Shown: positions 34,703 through 47,344 of the stretch, one piece after another
Numbering within the stretch: the first letter of the stretch is position 1
How the letters are laid out: each line of letters starts with the position of its first letter
Assembly: GCA_037042185.1 (NCBI GenBank)
Contig: JAXQJY010000033.1
Coordinates: 1,426,001 to 1,490,000 of the forward strand
Direction of reading: 5' to 3'
Source: Sordariomycetes sp. S80-01Y
Lineage: Eukaryota; Ascomycota; Sordariomycetes
Length of the DNA stretch: 64,000 nt
The notes under the pieces: generated by a model
Database searches by the model: none
What the model was told of the DNA's origin: nothing
Seen by the model: the letters and a program-made list of their open reading frames with translations, nothing else
Position numbers and translations under genes: made by a program

Positions 34703-37696
34703 TGCATTCAACCACGACTAGCGAAACAGCAAGTTGGTGGAATGTTGAGTTCCAACCCCTGAAGGAGCGGTCCAACAGCCCAAGGGACGCAGCTCGTACC
34801 TTCAGGAAGGGGTAGTGCCAAACTGCAAGTGCAGTATTTGGCAGCCTTGCGCAGCCTGCGAGAGGCGAGTTTAGCGCTTCCGAAAAGCTGCGCGGTGTTC
34901 ACCAGGACGAAGAGCCCGCAGCTGCCGGGCTTTGGCAACACTCCAGGTTGAGCCTCCGGGTTAGGTTGACGATGGTGTGGGGCAGCCAATCCCTAGAGAG
35001 GAGGTTGCCGGACGGACCCAGAAAATCGCAGCAAGAGGCGCCACCGCCCACGATAGTGCCCGGCGCGACACTTTAGGCTCAAAGCTAGGGAACGAAGGGA
35101 GGCGCCGAAGCAAAATTGGATTCGGAAACCTAAGCGGAAGCGGAACGGCGCGACGCGTCCAGGCTCTTGACCCAAGTGATCAGTGTTGAAGAGTCAAGGC
35201 GAAGCTCAACAGCACCGAGCCCCGGGTCAGGGACCGAGGCCAAGGTTAGCTGGGACAGAAACAACCAGCGCACGCTTCGTAGAAACGCAGATTCCCCTAA
35301 GCTTTGAAAGGGGGCGGGGGAGGGGGGCAGCCCAACTGAATTGGCCGGTTGAGCGAGGGCGCACTCAAAGATCACTCATCAAAAGTCGAAGCGAAGAGTG
35401 TGCCAAGGACCGGGCGAACGAAGGGATCGGCGACGTGGGAAAAACCGAAGGGTGAGGGAGGCGCGGCCTAGGGTCCGAAAGGTCGAGCGACGCAGAGCCA
35501 GAGAGGGACGGAATGTAATTCTTGTACGAGTCGTAGTGAGAAGGCAACTGGAAGCTTCCTCCTCATCAATGAAAGCTCAGGGCCTCGCGCTGTTTCCACT
35601 CGAGGGCAGAAGTTGCACGTTATTAGACCAACCGTCCGTGGCATGGAGACATCTGGTCATCACCACCTCACAAGGGGGGGCCGTGGGAGACGGCGAGTCA
35701 AAGCGCTGCGCTGCCGGCGAGAAAAGAGACAACAAGAAAGAGAGGGGGAAAGAGACAACAAGGTTCGGTCGGAGGCGCGGAGGCGCGGAGTGCGGCACAA
35801 CTTTGAACTTGAAGCATTTTGCGCTAGGGATACACCACCGGGGCTGGCAGTTTCTGAGGGGCTGGACACGCCCAAGCCCACCCGAGCACGGTGGCCGACC
35901 CGTTGTTGGCACGGTCCGAGCCTGATGATCACCCAGATTGAGTGTGCTTAGTGCGCTGCACCGGGGCCATTAGCCTCGTGGATTGATTGGCGAGAGGCGT
36001 GCAGCATGAGAAGCAAGCAGCCGTGGGCGGAGATGCTCGAAATCGAAGCAGCCACCAGGGCGGAGGGGCAGAAAGGGGTCAGGCAGAGAGAGATCGCCTG
36101 CCCCTTCAAGGACGCGTTGGCGTCGCCCCGATCTCAAGGCGCCCTGGCAGAGATGGCCATCTTGAGGCTTTGGGTGAGGACCGGCATCTTGGGATGCGAG
36201 ATGGCAAATGACGGTGCGGCAGAACCCTGATCACAAGAACGCAGAGCTGGGACGAGCGTGGGGAACAGGCCCCGGATGGGCCAACCATGGCGCGAGGCAG
36301 GCTCCTGACCAGTCGGCCAGGGAAATGAGAGCTGGCCGCCAGCAAATGGAATGGCAGCGGCTGCTTTTGCGACGTCGAGCAAAAAGCAACGAGCAAGAAG
36401 AAGCGTCGCCTCAGCCCCGAAAGTCGTCGGCCACCTCAAAACCATGGAAGGTGGAATATCTAGATAGTCGCGGCCAGGCGCTGCTGGCGGTGGGAGTGGG
36501 TGCTTTGCCTGGCCAGCCTTTGTAGTGCCTTGGTGCTTGGCTGCTCTACTACACAGACACGACGCGACGTCCCATCCCATCCCCTCCCCTCCCCATCCCG
36601 CTGACCGGTCTGCTGGTACGGCTTCGATCAGATGCACGCCACGAGGGCAATCTACTGCACGAGCCTGACCGACAATTGCGTCTTGCAATCAGCGCAATTG
36701 CCCATCTGCAGCCCGCGACCGCATCTGTGGGTAGCCGGTGCCCGACATTGCGGTTATTATCGTTATTACTGTTATTCTCATCATCGTCTTTACCGTCTTT
36801 GCTCGACTGGACTGCCAGCACGGCCATCCTCCTAGCGGCCTTCTAGCGAACCAGTCCGACTCGTTCTGGGGCGTGCTGCTCCTCTTCTTGTCGCTTGCCC
36901 CTCATCCCTTCCCTCATCATACGGGCACGGATCCTCTTCATATCGTCCTTTCCACTTTCATCTCGTCTTGTCTCGTCCCTCTTCTCCCCCTCGTCTTCTC
37001 CTCCGCCTACAGCACTTACCCACCTGCTGTGCTTGACTGAGGTGCCCGTGGAAACGCAGACCCTGGTTTCGCCGCACAGAGCACTCCGCACCTACGGCAA
37101 CTGCCACAGCTACAGCTACTACTACCGACAGCTACAGCCACAGCCACTGGCACCGCTGCACTGGTCACTCACTGGCAGTCCTCGACTGCGGCGCTGCAGC
37201 GTCCACCGTCTACCTGCCTCAGGCTACCTGCCTGCCCTGCCCTGCCCTGCCTGTCTGTGATTCCCCTGCGGCTGCCGTCCACCTACACCTTGTTCCCTCT
37301 TCACGCCTCTTGTTGTCTCTTTCGGCCTCCCGACTCCACGCTCAGCGAGACCCTCACTCGCCGTCGCCCTGTTTGCGTCCGCCCTGCTGCCCCTACCTTA
37401 TCCTACGGGATCGACCCTCGCCCGCCGCTGGCGTCTGATCTTCCAGGAGCGGCTCCCGGGGCTGCAACCGTGGACTTCGGGAAGTCTGATCCCCAGCAGG
37501 GCCCCCAAGGCTGCATCCAGCTTGCCAGCCTCACCCAGCGATTGCTTGGTGCTTTACCCCTTGCCGTCGCCCGATCTGCAGGTGCATTGGCACTCCAGCC
37601 CATCGGCTCTGCCAACGCCTCAGCCGCTCAGGCTTGAGCCCGACTCTGTACAGCCGTCTTGGGCCGCGGGGCTCCCACTCCCCAGAGCCCCGCGAC
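34703..37696. other. Divergent intergenic region between two regulators
   Basis: About 3 kb between the divergent C2H2 gene and the Fungal_trans_2 regulator. No convincing coding frame. From about 36.6 to 37.65 kb the plus strand is markedly pyrimidine-rich (repeated CCTCTT, CCCTGCC and CTAC-type runs), as in long fungal promoters and 5' leaders. This suggests a long transcribed leader for the regulator at 37697. Confidence 0.45.
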
Positions 37697-40600
37697 ATGT
37701 CCCAGAATGAGTCCTCGGTAGCTGAAGAATTGCTAGATTCCACAGGCGGACTCAATGGCCTCCCTGGCACTACACCTCAACTCTGGAGCCAGCAGTGGTC
37801 GACACCAGGCGATTCGTTGCAACGGGATTCCGCGGCTTCAGCCCCCTCCACGCGGGAGATGCTCGACCCTGACCGGCCCTCGAAGCGCATCAAGCTCAGT
37901 CCGCCCACCGACACCGACGCGCAGTCGTCCCTGAGCTACATCCACACTACCTCCCCGCCACAGCCGCCCGTAACGGCCATGTCATGTAAGTTCATCAAGT
38001 CTTCATTGTCTGACAACGTCTCCAACACCGTGCTGCACTGCACATTGCCATGTCCACCGAGTCGGCTTATGCATGCGGTCGCGTCTGGTCTCAGTCCCTT
38101 CGATCCAAACCCCACCAGCTTCCTGACCGGTCTGCCTGGCCAGGGATGAAGGAAGCGTGCAGGCTGGGCAAGCTCGAGTGCGAGTACATTGAACGGGCCC
38201 CTCTCCCCGCTACTCCCCGCCCGACTCGGGACTCCTCAGGCTGCTTGGAGCACCTCTATCTAAGCTGTCCACTGCTTAGCCGTCCCTGCCCCCTTCCCTT
38301 GAAGCTTTCCGATTGCTCGAGTTCTTCTCTCGCATGTCGCTGTGGCCGCCCGTTGGCTCATGTCGTGCCATGGTTCGCTCCGAAAGCCGTGGGCTGACCA
38401 TCAATGCAGTCTCGTCGTCGTCCAGGAGCGGCCTAGCTCAGAAGGACGCCTATCTCACCACGCCTTCCTCGTCCTTTAGTGCTCAAGACCCTCCATTCTT
38501 GACATCCGCATCCGTCGCCCCCTCGGTTCCGATTCCCGAGCCTGTCCCTCAGTCTGGGCCTACCGCTGCCAAGAGTCGTCGCGATTCTGACCTGGCTGAA
38601 GGTTCGAATCGAACTCAACGTCACAGTCCCTTCAAGGAACTGCGCGACACCGTCGGTCTCCCCAGCCTGCACACTCAGGGTTTTTCTATCCGGGATGACC
38701 GCGGGCGTCTTGACGAGATCAATGGATACATCAAAGGCAGGGATCCCAAATCCAAGAAGCCTGCGCAACCGAAGCCCGCACAGCACCCGCAAGATCATCA
38801 GCAGCTTCAGTGGAATCAAAACAATGCCTCATCAGGAACCCGCGACATCGCGGACTTGGGTCACTTCGGCCCCTTCCCGCACACTTCGGACATGACTCAG
38901 CTGGTCTTGCCACAGAACCCTCAGGGAGCTGTCACGAGCTATGCTGGAGGCCCAGAGAGCATACCCGTCGGTGTTGCTCCAGACTTCGGTGCCGGGACCA
39001 TAGTTGCCCAGGATATGTCGATGGGGGAATTCTGGTTTCTCGCATTGAGCATGGCACGGCAGACACCATTTCCGCCGACACTGGACGGCACCACCGCCGT
39101 TGCTTCCCCAGTTGCTCTCCAGCCACATGGTCCAGACGAAGAGGCCAATAGGTCCAACGACCCACGCATGTTGGAGTTGGTCAAGCAGAACAAGGTGCCG
39201 TCGCCTTCTAACGGGGTGCCGAGCAACCTGAGCGATACTCAGCGCAAGTTCGCTTATTTTTGTGAGCATTTACCGCCAGCGCACTATATTGACAGCGAAT
39301 CTAATGCCATCACGCAGACAGGAATAATTGGTGCCCTGGGCGCACAATTCTACTGGAGACCAATGTGTGGTTGAAGGACTTTGCCCCCTTCGCCCATGCC
39401 AATGAATACGTTCGGCATGCCATGGACAGCCTAGTCGGCGTCTACATCTTCGACTACACGAAGGTTCCATCTGTCGCGAAACACGCAAACAAGTCTTTTG
39501 CGCTTGCTGAAGCGCGCCTGACCAAACTACTCAACCAGCCGCGCCGCCTGAACACCGACGAAGCCAACGAATTTGTGACCATTACGGTGCTTTTGTCAAT
39601 GCAAGATGTAAGCCCTCCTTCTTCATCCTCGGCTTCTGGTCAATGCTTATTATTTATGTAGATTGTGTTTGTGGAACGACGAAAGAAGCATTACCAACGC
39701 GCACGCTGGTTGGAAGGTTTCCAGCAATGCGAGACGATACTTCACGACAGAGACACAAGGGACCGCTTTTGGAAACGTGATACCCGGAAAGCTCAGCTTG
39801 ACTCCTTGCAACTCTCCTTGTCAATCTGTGTATGCCGCAATGTCATATTGGCACAGCCTCTAATGCACCTTCCTGATCCGCAAACCTTTGACTCGACCAG
39901 CGAAATGGACAGATTCAGCTGGCTCCTGACTGGCAGCGAAGATGACATGTTTGCTATCCACGGAGCATGCGGATTTTCGAAGATGCTTCTCTACCATTTC
40001 AGTCAAGTCACCCTGTTCGCTGCTATGTCACGTCAGGCAGACAACGAGGATATTAGCAGTATTTTCGCCGAACAGTTGCTAAAGGGCCTGCAAGAAATGC
40101 GTCAGTATAGCAAGGAGTCAATCGCTCCGGAACGCAACACATGGGAGGCCGCCAAGCTAGCTGAGCCAGTCATCGAGGGGGTGCGACAGCGGCCGGAAGA
40201 CTATGTCATAGTAGACAGGCATGAGATGACAGACGTCACGGCCGAAGCATGGCGGTTTGCGGCTATGATCTATCTGCAGTGCCGAGCTTTGAGGTATGTT
40301 TGTCTAATTCGCTTTTGAACCGAGGTCTAACATCCCCAAGATTGCCCAGGGACCACCCCTCGGTGATGGCCAACATGGGCGATTTAGCAGCATGCATCCG
40401 CATCATGCCAACTGGAGGGCCTTTGTTCACAGCTCAGGCACCGCTGCTGCCCGTCTTCTTCCTAGGTGCGCTCGCAGTTGACGCACGGCACAAGCAGGCA
40501 TCGCGCAAATGGTTCGAGGATGTTGTTTCTGCCCCTGTTAGGAGTGTGAGTCTCTCTCCATTATAATTATTTCTATCATTTCCCAGACAGCTGACAGTCC

Positions 40601-40772
40601 GCAGAGTGTTCCGCCACTTTTCGATGCCCTTCGCGACATTTGGAAGTGGATCGATCAGGAGATTCCCATCCGCCAACAATCTTGCGATCATGTCTCTGAG
40701 AGAGACCCATGGTGGGAACGCCTCATTGCAATTGTGAGGAAAACTCAAAAGGAGACGCTATGCCTGACATAG
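37697..40772 (+). CDS. Fungal-specific transcription factor (Fungal_trans_2 family), incomplete Zn2Cys6 motif
   Basis: Multi-exon regulator. Exon 1 is 37697-37985 (MSQNESSVAEELLDSTGG). Exon 2 starts at 38144; its 3' end and the exact start of exon 3 (about 38410) are unresolved. The clear later exons are to 39261, 39318-39607, 39662-40293, 40341-40545 and 40605-40772. Splicing at 39262-39317 restores YFYRNNWCPGRTILLETNVW, which opens a typical Fungal_trans_2 domain; later blocks are LNTDEANEFVTITVLLSMQD, ARWLEGFQQCETIL and PLFTAQAPLLPVFFLGAL. N-terminal and middle parts are Ser/Pro/Gln-rich. Of the expected Zn2Cys6 cluster only ACRLGKLECEYIER, the last CX6C, is visible in exon 2; I could not find the first half in any frame. 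It is probably a nuclear regulator, but its DNA binding is doubtful. Confidence 0.75.
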
Positions 40773-40994
40773 GAAATTGTGCTGAGAAAACGAATCTATC
40801 CACTCTGCGCCGGACCCAAATCGCGAGTACGCAAGTCTAGCAGTCACCGTACCGCCCGCTTTTTTTTTTTCGGCCGCCCTCAGGCTGCAATGAGCCACTC
40901 CACGAGGGTGAGGATCAATTGACGCCTGAGACGGCGCTGTCGGCATCACCGCGGACGCCTCTGAGCTTCACCAGATACTGTCCTGCGCGGGGTG

Positions 40995-42094
40995 TCAATT
41001 TTCGACAATGCACTCAAGGTTGCGATGAAACTCACGGAACTCGGAGCCAGGTGCCTGCCAGGTCGTGTCGGCAACAAGTCCAGCTTTTTCGAACATGACC
41101 TTAACGTTATCCTCACCGTATTTGTGCGAGTCGAACCAGTCGAATTCTTCGCCTTCCTGAATGATGCGACCGGTCGTGCCGAGCTCGAATGTGTGGTTTG
41201 CACGGAAGTACCAGCGATGGCGTGTCGGGTTTTCCAGCTGAGCTTTGACGTCCCAATCTTCTTTGCGGAACCAAGTCTCGCCGACAAGACAGTTGGCCTT
41301 CTCGAAGCCACTCACGAAGAAGGACTCGTACAAATCTTCGCGCGTGTGGTACGACGCCCAGATCTTGTCATCATCCTGGCCAGTGAGATGTGCGTCCATC
41401 CCGACGAGCAGCATGTCGTCCGAGCGCAGGATTCCAGCCCACGCCTTGACTTTGTTGACAGCTACGAACCAATCATCGTTGCACAGTACCGAGCCCAGAG
41501 ACAGGAACAGTCGCTGGCTCTTGATACCCTGGACCCATTCGAGGCCATCCTCGAAGGTGCCCCAGAGACCAGCGCAAGACACGACTGACCCCTCATGTGC
41601 GTGTTGACTCTCGAGGTATCCAACGTTGTGGGTTAGGGAAGCTTCGGAGATATCAAGAGCAAGGTACGTCGCCTTGCGTCCGGCCTTTTCGAAGGCAGCG
41701 AGAAGGTGCTCGACCTTGCGAGTATCACTGCAGATCCTATGTCAGTCGCGTCGGTTCAGATCACTGCCAGGCTGTTTACTAACCCGGCACCCAGGTCAAT
41801 TAAGACCACGCCGTCGTCGGAGCGGGAAACAACTTCTTCGCCATGGTTGTCGAAGATCGCTATCTCGTCATGCGTCTGGTAGAACTCAGGCGTGAATATG
41901 ATCTCGTTCCAGATCTCGAGGCCGCGGTCGGTGTACAGCAGCTCGTCCGGAAGGGTGATGTTTGATTTGGCGTCGTGGGTCTCGCCCGTTGGCTCGGGGA
42001 AGAGCTCCCTGAGGCGCTGCTCGACGTCGCTCATCATCTTGCTGCCACCGATATCGAGGATCTCGCCATGCTTCGGAAGCTCAAAGGAAGCCAT
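40995..42094 (-). CDS. EgtD/EasF-like SAM-dependent N-methyltransferase
   Basis: Predicted 347 residues in two exons (42094-41784 and 41727-40995; 56-base intron, GTTAGT donor, phase 2). The domain is the histidine-specific methyltransferase type (PF10017 class) that includes EgtD of ergothioneine synthesis and the ergot-alkaloid enzyme EasF/FgaMT. The SAM-binding loop LIDLGAGDTRKVEHLL (residues 98-113) is created by the splice. It is followed by YLALDISEASLTHNVGYL, then LLVGMDAHLTGQDD and a C-terminal half with FELGTTGRIIQEGEEFDWFDSHKYG-type sequence. Fungal ergothioneine synthase EGT1 is a fusion with an EgtB-like domain; this protein is stand-alone with no such domain. It probably trimethylates or N-methylates an amino acid or indole, but the substrate is unknown. 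No partner biosynthetic genes lie beside it. Confidence 0.85.
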
Positions 42095-43185
42095 TGTCTT
42101 CTCGAATTGGGGTCGTCAAGAGACAAAGGCAAAAGACAAAAGTCGAGGGATCCGGAAGCAGATGTGGGAAAAGGAAACAAGCCAATGCGCAGAGCGAAGC
42201 GAGTGTATCGTGTCGTGGGCGTGTGGTGTCGCGAGGCTAGTACGTCGCGACACTGCTGTTGTGTGGGTGGTTCGGGAAAAAGAAAAGAAAGGTCGAAGTG
42301 CCAGCAGGTCGAAATTTTATACCTCGCACAAAGGCCCCGATTGACTGGCAGCTGCCGTCGGGGGGACGAGAAGAGACAACTTGAGCAGCGATTGAGGAAA
42401 CAACGAGTGTGTGGCCGAGGCGACAGCTACTCGCAGCTGCTGTTACTGTTTCGAGGGATTCGCCAGGCCGTCAGATCCACGCTGTGAAGTCAGTCTGCAA
42501 GCTCCACCGGGAGGAAGAATTACCGACTCGATCAAGCTGTCAGGAGGGATTACGCGGTCTGAGTCGAGGTCGGGGCAGCTGTGAAGGGTTTGCGAATGTC
42601 TGCAGTCGCCCGTTGGCCTCTCTGACAGGAACGAGAAAGTGCGGCGGACAGAAGATCCCCAGGATGACATGATGAAATTGTTCGAGTACCTCAGTTCATC
42701 CATACCCCCAGCACCCATCCTACGTAGCCAATTGAGGTAAACCCTGATCATAAACGGGGCCTGATGGGCCGGAAGGGGGTTCCTCCACATTAGAGCGGCA
42801 GCACTTAGGGTGTCATTGACCTCCAACTGCGGCGAGACCTTGGCGAGGGCCACCGTTGGGGATTTCTCAACCCTTCCGGGGAGAGGATAGGCATGTCGAA
42901 AAGACACAAGTTCTCAAACGGTGTCACATCTCTCGTGGAGCAACTGCTTGACGTGACAAGATACTTTGCCTGTAGAGTGCAGCCCGCTGTACTGCGCGAG
43001 CTGGACCGTTTTGCACCTTGGTCGGCCCGGTAGGCTACAGCCTTATATGACAAGTTATTCTCTTAATACATCCATCATCTGCATTGTTTCAAGGCAGCAG
43101 TATCGGACGCTGGCCGGCGTGAAGTGAAGGAGCCAGCAAGGTGAGGGGATCATCCCTCATGAGTTCCACGTGCCCATCCAGGGTG

Positions 43186-43206
43186 AGCAGCAGCAGCAGC
43201 AGCAGC
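43186..43206. repeat. AGC (CAG) microsatellite
   Basis: Seven perfect trinucleotide units in intergenic DNA; likely length-variable. Confidence 0.9.
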
Positions 43207-46200
43207 CGTATCAAAGAGCCATTTATTGACGGCCACCGTGCGAGGTTATGATCGAGACAAAGCGGAGAAAGGCCAGCCTTGACCCGTGGGGCTTGGAGCG
43301 GCCCGGTTAGGGATGGAGACCAGGGATGACCAGCAGGGATATTAGCGGCGGGGGGAACCACCGTAAAAGAGAGGGGGGGAGCCTGGACGTTGCCTCGGCC
43401 GCCATTGGACGAGGGCGGACACATGCAAGTCATGCCCATGATCTGAAATGACAGGCTTTGGAGAAGGTGTTCGCAGAAAGCTTGATTGGCTCATCCTGCA
43501 AACCCTTGTTGCTGCGTGGTGGGTGAAATCGATACGGCTACTTCGTACGGTTCAGCGTCCTAACGCCAAGTAGGAGGACGACGACGACGGACGGCGAGAG
43601 GCTGTGCGATCCCGGACCACGCTCCGTTACTGCAGCACGACGTGAGTTCCCACAGAACAGAAGCATGAGGATAGACGTGCGGAGACGCCTCCATAGCACG
43701 AAGGCGTCGTCCCCCAGCCGACCCGTAAATACAACGTCTGAACCAAGCCCATTGCGGCCGTTTCGAACTACCTGTCACGTGGGACAGAGCAACAAGACAC
43801 AGGGACTGGGAGAAAAGGTACGCAAACCGTGGACGGGGGAATTCTCCGAACTGGGTTTACCCTCTGTCTGAATGACGGACGGACCTGGCATGGGTCAAGG
43901 GCCGGGACAGGGCAGGACTAATCCGCAAGGGCATCGCTGCGACGTCGTCGCTCGCAGTCCAAGATATCCTCCAGCGACGGCGTCAACATGTCCCGCACCA
44001 TAGTTGCTGCCAGGTATTCTGAGTGGGGGGAGGTCGCGTCGAAAGAAAGGCCGGGCTGATGGCGAGGGGTGGCTTTTGTGCTCCGGCGTGCCTACATGCA
44101 AGAAATGGAAACGGTAGAAAGCATCTAGATCACAAACTGATACGAGGCGCGCCTCCTCTGGGTGGCGGGCGTTCGCATGTGTCGCGAAGCGCTAACGCTG
44201 TGGTTTCCCAGCGCAAGCTGTTTTCCCTGGGCGATAGCAAGAGCTTCGGAAGCCGCGGGGGCGCCGAGCACTCTCGAGGACGGGCTTCACCACGCTGGTG
44301 TCGACGCATGTATTGCCGGGAGCGAAGAGGAGATTGCGAGTGGACGGTGGTGCAGTAGAGTGGACAGTGACGAGCTCGAAGCGGTGGTGTGCTTCGATGC
44401 CTGCCCGCCGCCTCGAGACGCCAGGGCAGCCCAGGGTAACTGGTACTTCGGTGGAGGACCCTATTGGTGAGGGCAGTGGTGGCAGAGGCAGCAGAGCGAT
44501 GTATAAGTTCCCGGTCAGGTGTCGAGGCAGATGAACGTACCTTCGTACGTGTGTCGTACATGGCTAGCATGTAAGAAACGCGTCCATTCCATGCATAGGC
44601 GTGCAGTAGCGGAAGCGCAGTCGTCGAGTCTTGGACGGCGCCGGTGGTGGAGGTGGAGGGGCGCCCTCAGAGACTAAGATAAGTCTTCCCGCGGCCGATA
44701 CCTAGCGACCTTTGTTAGCACGAACACGTCCCGAGGTGGGTAAGCGGCACCGTTTCAGGTGACGGTCTAACTGATCCTGAGAGCAGCCCAAGGCGATCCG
44801 TGTAAGTCTTTCTTTCTTTCCCTTCCTCCCCCCCGCCAAACCGGGTTCCGCGCGGTCTGGCGTTGGAGCTCCGCTGAGCAAGTTGGGGAGCTCGATATGT
44901 GCACCGTAAACTGCGCAGGGTGTGTGGGCGGACTGCCGGCTTCCCAGAGGCTCAATTACTCGAAAAAGGTGCCTGGGCGGACAAGCACGGCCAGGGTCAG
45001 GGTGCAAGGATACAGGGTCCGCACGCTTGTGAAGGGCGCAGACCTTAGTTGCAGGCATGGCGTTGCGGGCTTCGGATGGGACGTGCTCGGGCTGGCTAAA
45101 GGTGCGGGCGGATGATCGAGATGGGTCCATTGGCTGCTTCTGTCGGATGCGACTCTGTGCAAGCAAGGTAAGGTAGATTGCCAACGTCCTGATGCAAGTA
45201 TAACTCCCTCGAACTTTCCAGTCCCCTTGGTCACTTGCTGGCGACTCGGCTATTGTACCGTCTTTGGCAATCTCGCAGCAGAACATCCCTTTTGCCGGCA
45301 CGAAATATTTGCTCGATGAGAACGTCGTCCGAGGCTGGCGATGCAGGGTTTCTTGGCTAGATGCCGCGGCTTCGCTTGACCCCCCCGGCCCTCGCACGAT
45401 AAGACTCAATGAACGGGAAAGGCGTCTTTGGGCTTTCTGACGCATGTGCGCTGATTTGGCAGTGCTGTTAAATTCGAACGGCGCCTACGTACTGTATGCG
45501 CGCACACGGAGTACGATACTCGACCTTTGCAGGGAACACGGACGGCGTCTTGGGAGGGTCGTGGCCAAGTTCCACTTCGCTGCTCTCCGAGGATGGGGAG
45601 ATGGTGATAACACGATCCCTACCCAGTCGAATCAGGTCTCGGTCGAGCTCGACGGTGGCCAGTTTAGAGACAAAGCATTTCGCAGAGCCTGACGTGATCG
45701 ACCCTTCGCCAGAGCCGAGCCGGTTTGCGAATCTGCCTGAGTCGGTCTGGGCAGCCAGTGTGTGACCCATCAGGCACGTCGTACTGCAAGAGCAAGACAG
45801 TCCCTCATAAATTCATGCGCAATCGCGCATGGTCGCACTGGGATCTGAGCTCTGCTGAGCAGCCGACAGAAGTCTTCGCGAAGGATCCTTGCCTTCCCTT
45901 GCAATGACTGCAACCGCTGTGGAGGCCTGGCATATTTCCCCCCCCTCCCGGGCAATGTGCTTGGACCTGGGTGGCAACGTCGGTGCCGTCTTGGGGCGCT
46001 CGGAGTTGGCTGCTGAAAAGTTAGGCCCTACCTGCGACGGGCGGCGAGGGGGAGAGGCTCGAATCCAGCCCAGCTTCAGGAGCCGCCTCCGGAGCTGTCC
46101 AAGGTACGATTCTCGGCGGCTCCCTCGCGGAAGCGGTCTTCCCGTCCGCGAAGGCACCGCCTTGCTTTTTCTCGGTTCGCGCTCCGAAAGCGTAAGGGCT

Positions 46201-47321
46201 GGCTGGCGTGCCGGCGGAACTCCCCCACGTTTTTGCCGCGTTTCATCAGGTGCGAGCCTGTCAAGATCGCCGTCTTGGCTTCGCGGGCGGCATCAGCGCG
46301 GGAGTGTTGCGTAACATTGCGGAGGATTGGAAAAGTCCTCCCAGCAGCCCAACCAGCGGAGCCTCCCTCGCTACCACGGTGAGGTCACGGACCTCTTGCT
46401 GTCCGTTAGTATGATGCCGGAAGATGTCGGCGGGAATGTGTCCTTTTCTTTTGTCCAGGGTCTGCTCCCTTATGGAGTGCATTAATCCTTACGTGGACCG
46501 CTTCGCGGCCCGAGCCTACGATCTACTTTAGCTGCTGGCAGGCAGTAAACAGCTGTATCGCCAGGCCGCAAATTGATGTTGGGAGGCCCCCATTCTTCTT
46601 ACATGTTCGCTTGAGTAACTCCCAAAGCTCCGAGCATACTTCGCAGCATCCCAAAGTCATCGCCTTACGTGATGTCAAGCGTCGGCCCGCCGTGACCGGC
46701 TTCGCTCACAATGAGTACGTGGCTAGGGACGCCGTCCTACTTCTTAGTAAAGTGGGATGTTCAATCAATCCACCGAATCTGCACTCGACATGTGAAAATT
46801 TTTTACAAGGCTTGAGTTTGCTGGTAAAAGGGTATTTCCTCCAATGCAGGTGGTTGCATATTGTCTGCGTACCGCTGTATGATGATCATTTGCCCTTGAA
46901 GCATACGGTAGCACTCAAGGGATGCTGTCGACGTCGACGTTTCAGGAAATGCAATGTATGCAGACATCGTCATAGGTGTTTTCGAGACTGGGCAGCGAAT
47001 TTGCGGACACCTGTTCTCATGCCGTAATTATCTTCTCATGAGCGCTCACGCAGGTGCATGGGTTGCGGCCGACACGGCCGTGGGCCGGGCGTGGACAACA
47101 ATGGCGTCGTCACGCTGCTCGGGCATAAAGATCCGCTATTGCACACCAGTGCGCACGCTTGCGCAGTGACAGCTTGTATCGCGCTGCATCCCTCACGCAA
47201 TGCCTCGCAGAACCGTCTGCGCGCTTTGCCCAATGCAAATGGGAAGTTGTGATTGCACGAAGCATGCGGGTGACATGACTCTCGGCACCCAGAGATAGCT
47301 TCTGGCGTACGTACGTTAGGG

Positions 47322-47344
47322 CCCCCCCCCCCCCCCCCCCCCCC
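47322..47344. repeat. C homopolymer of 23 bases
   Basis: An uninterrupted run of 23 C (G on the minus strand) in intergenic DNA. Exact length is likely unreliable because long C runs are hard to sequence. Confidence 0.85.

Noticed and set aside
22476-42094. Secondary-metabolite cluster hypothesis (esterase, FAD oxidase, regulators, methyltransferase)
   Set aside because: No backbone synthase, P450 or transporter; the genes are spread over 20 kb with long gaps and flanked by housekeeping genes.
44702-45445. 247-codon minus-strand frame in the gene-poor region
   Set aside because: Composition is Arg/Ser/Pro-rich and irregular, no motif or hydrophobic pattern, and no flanking exons. Probably chance openness in GC-rich DNA.
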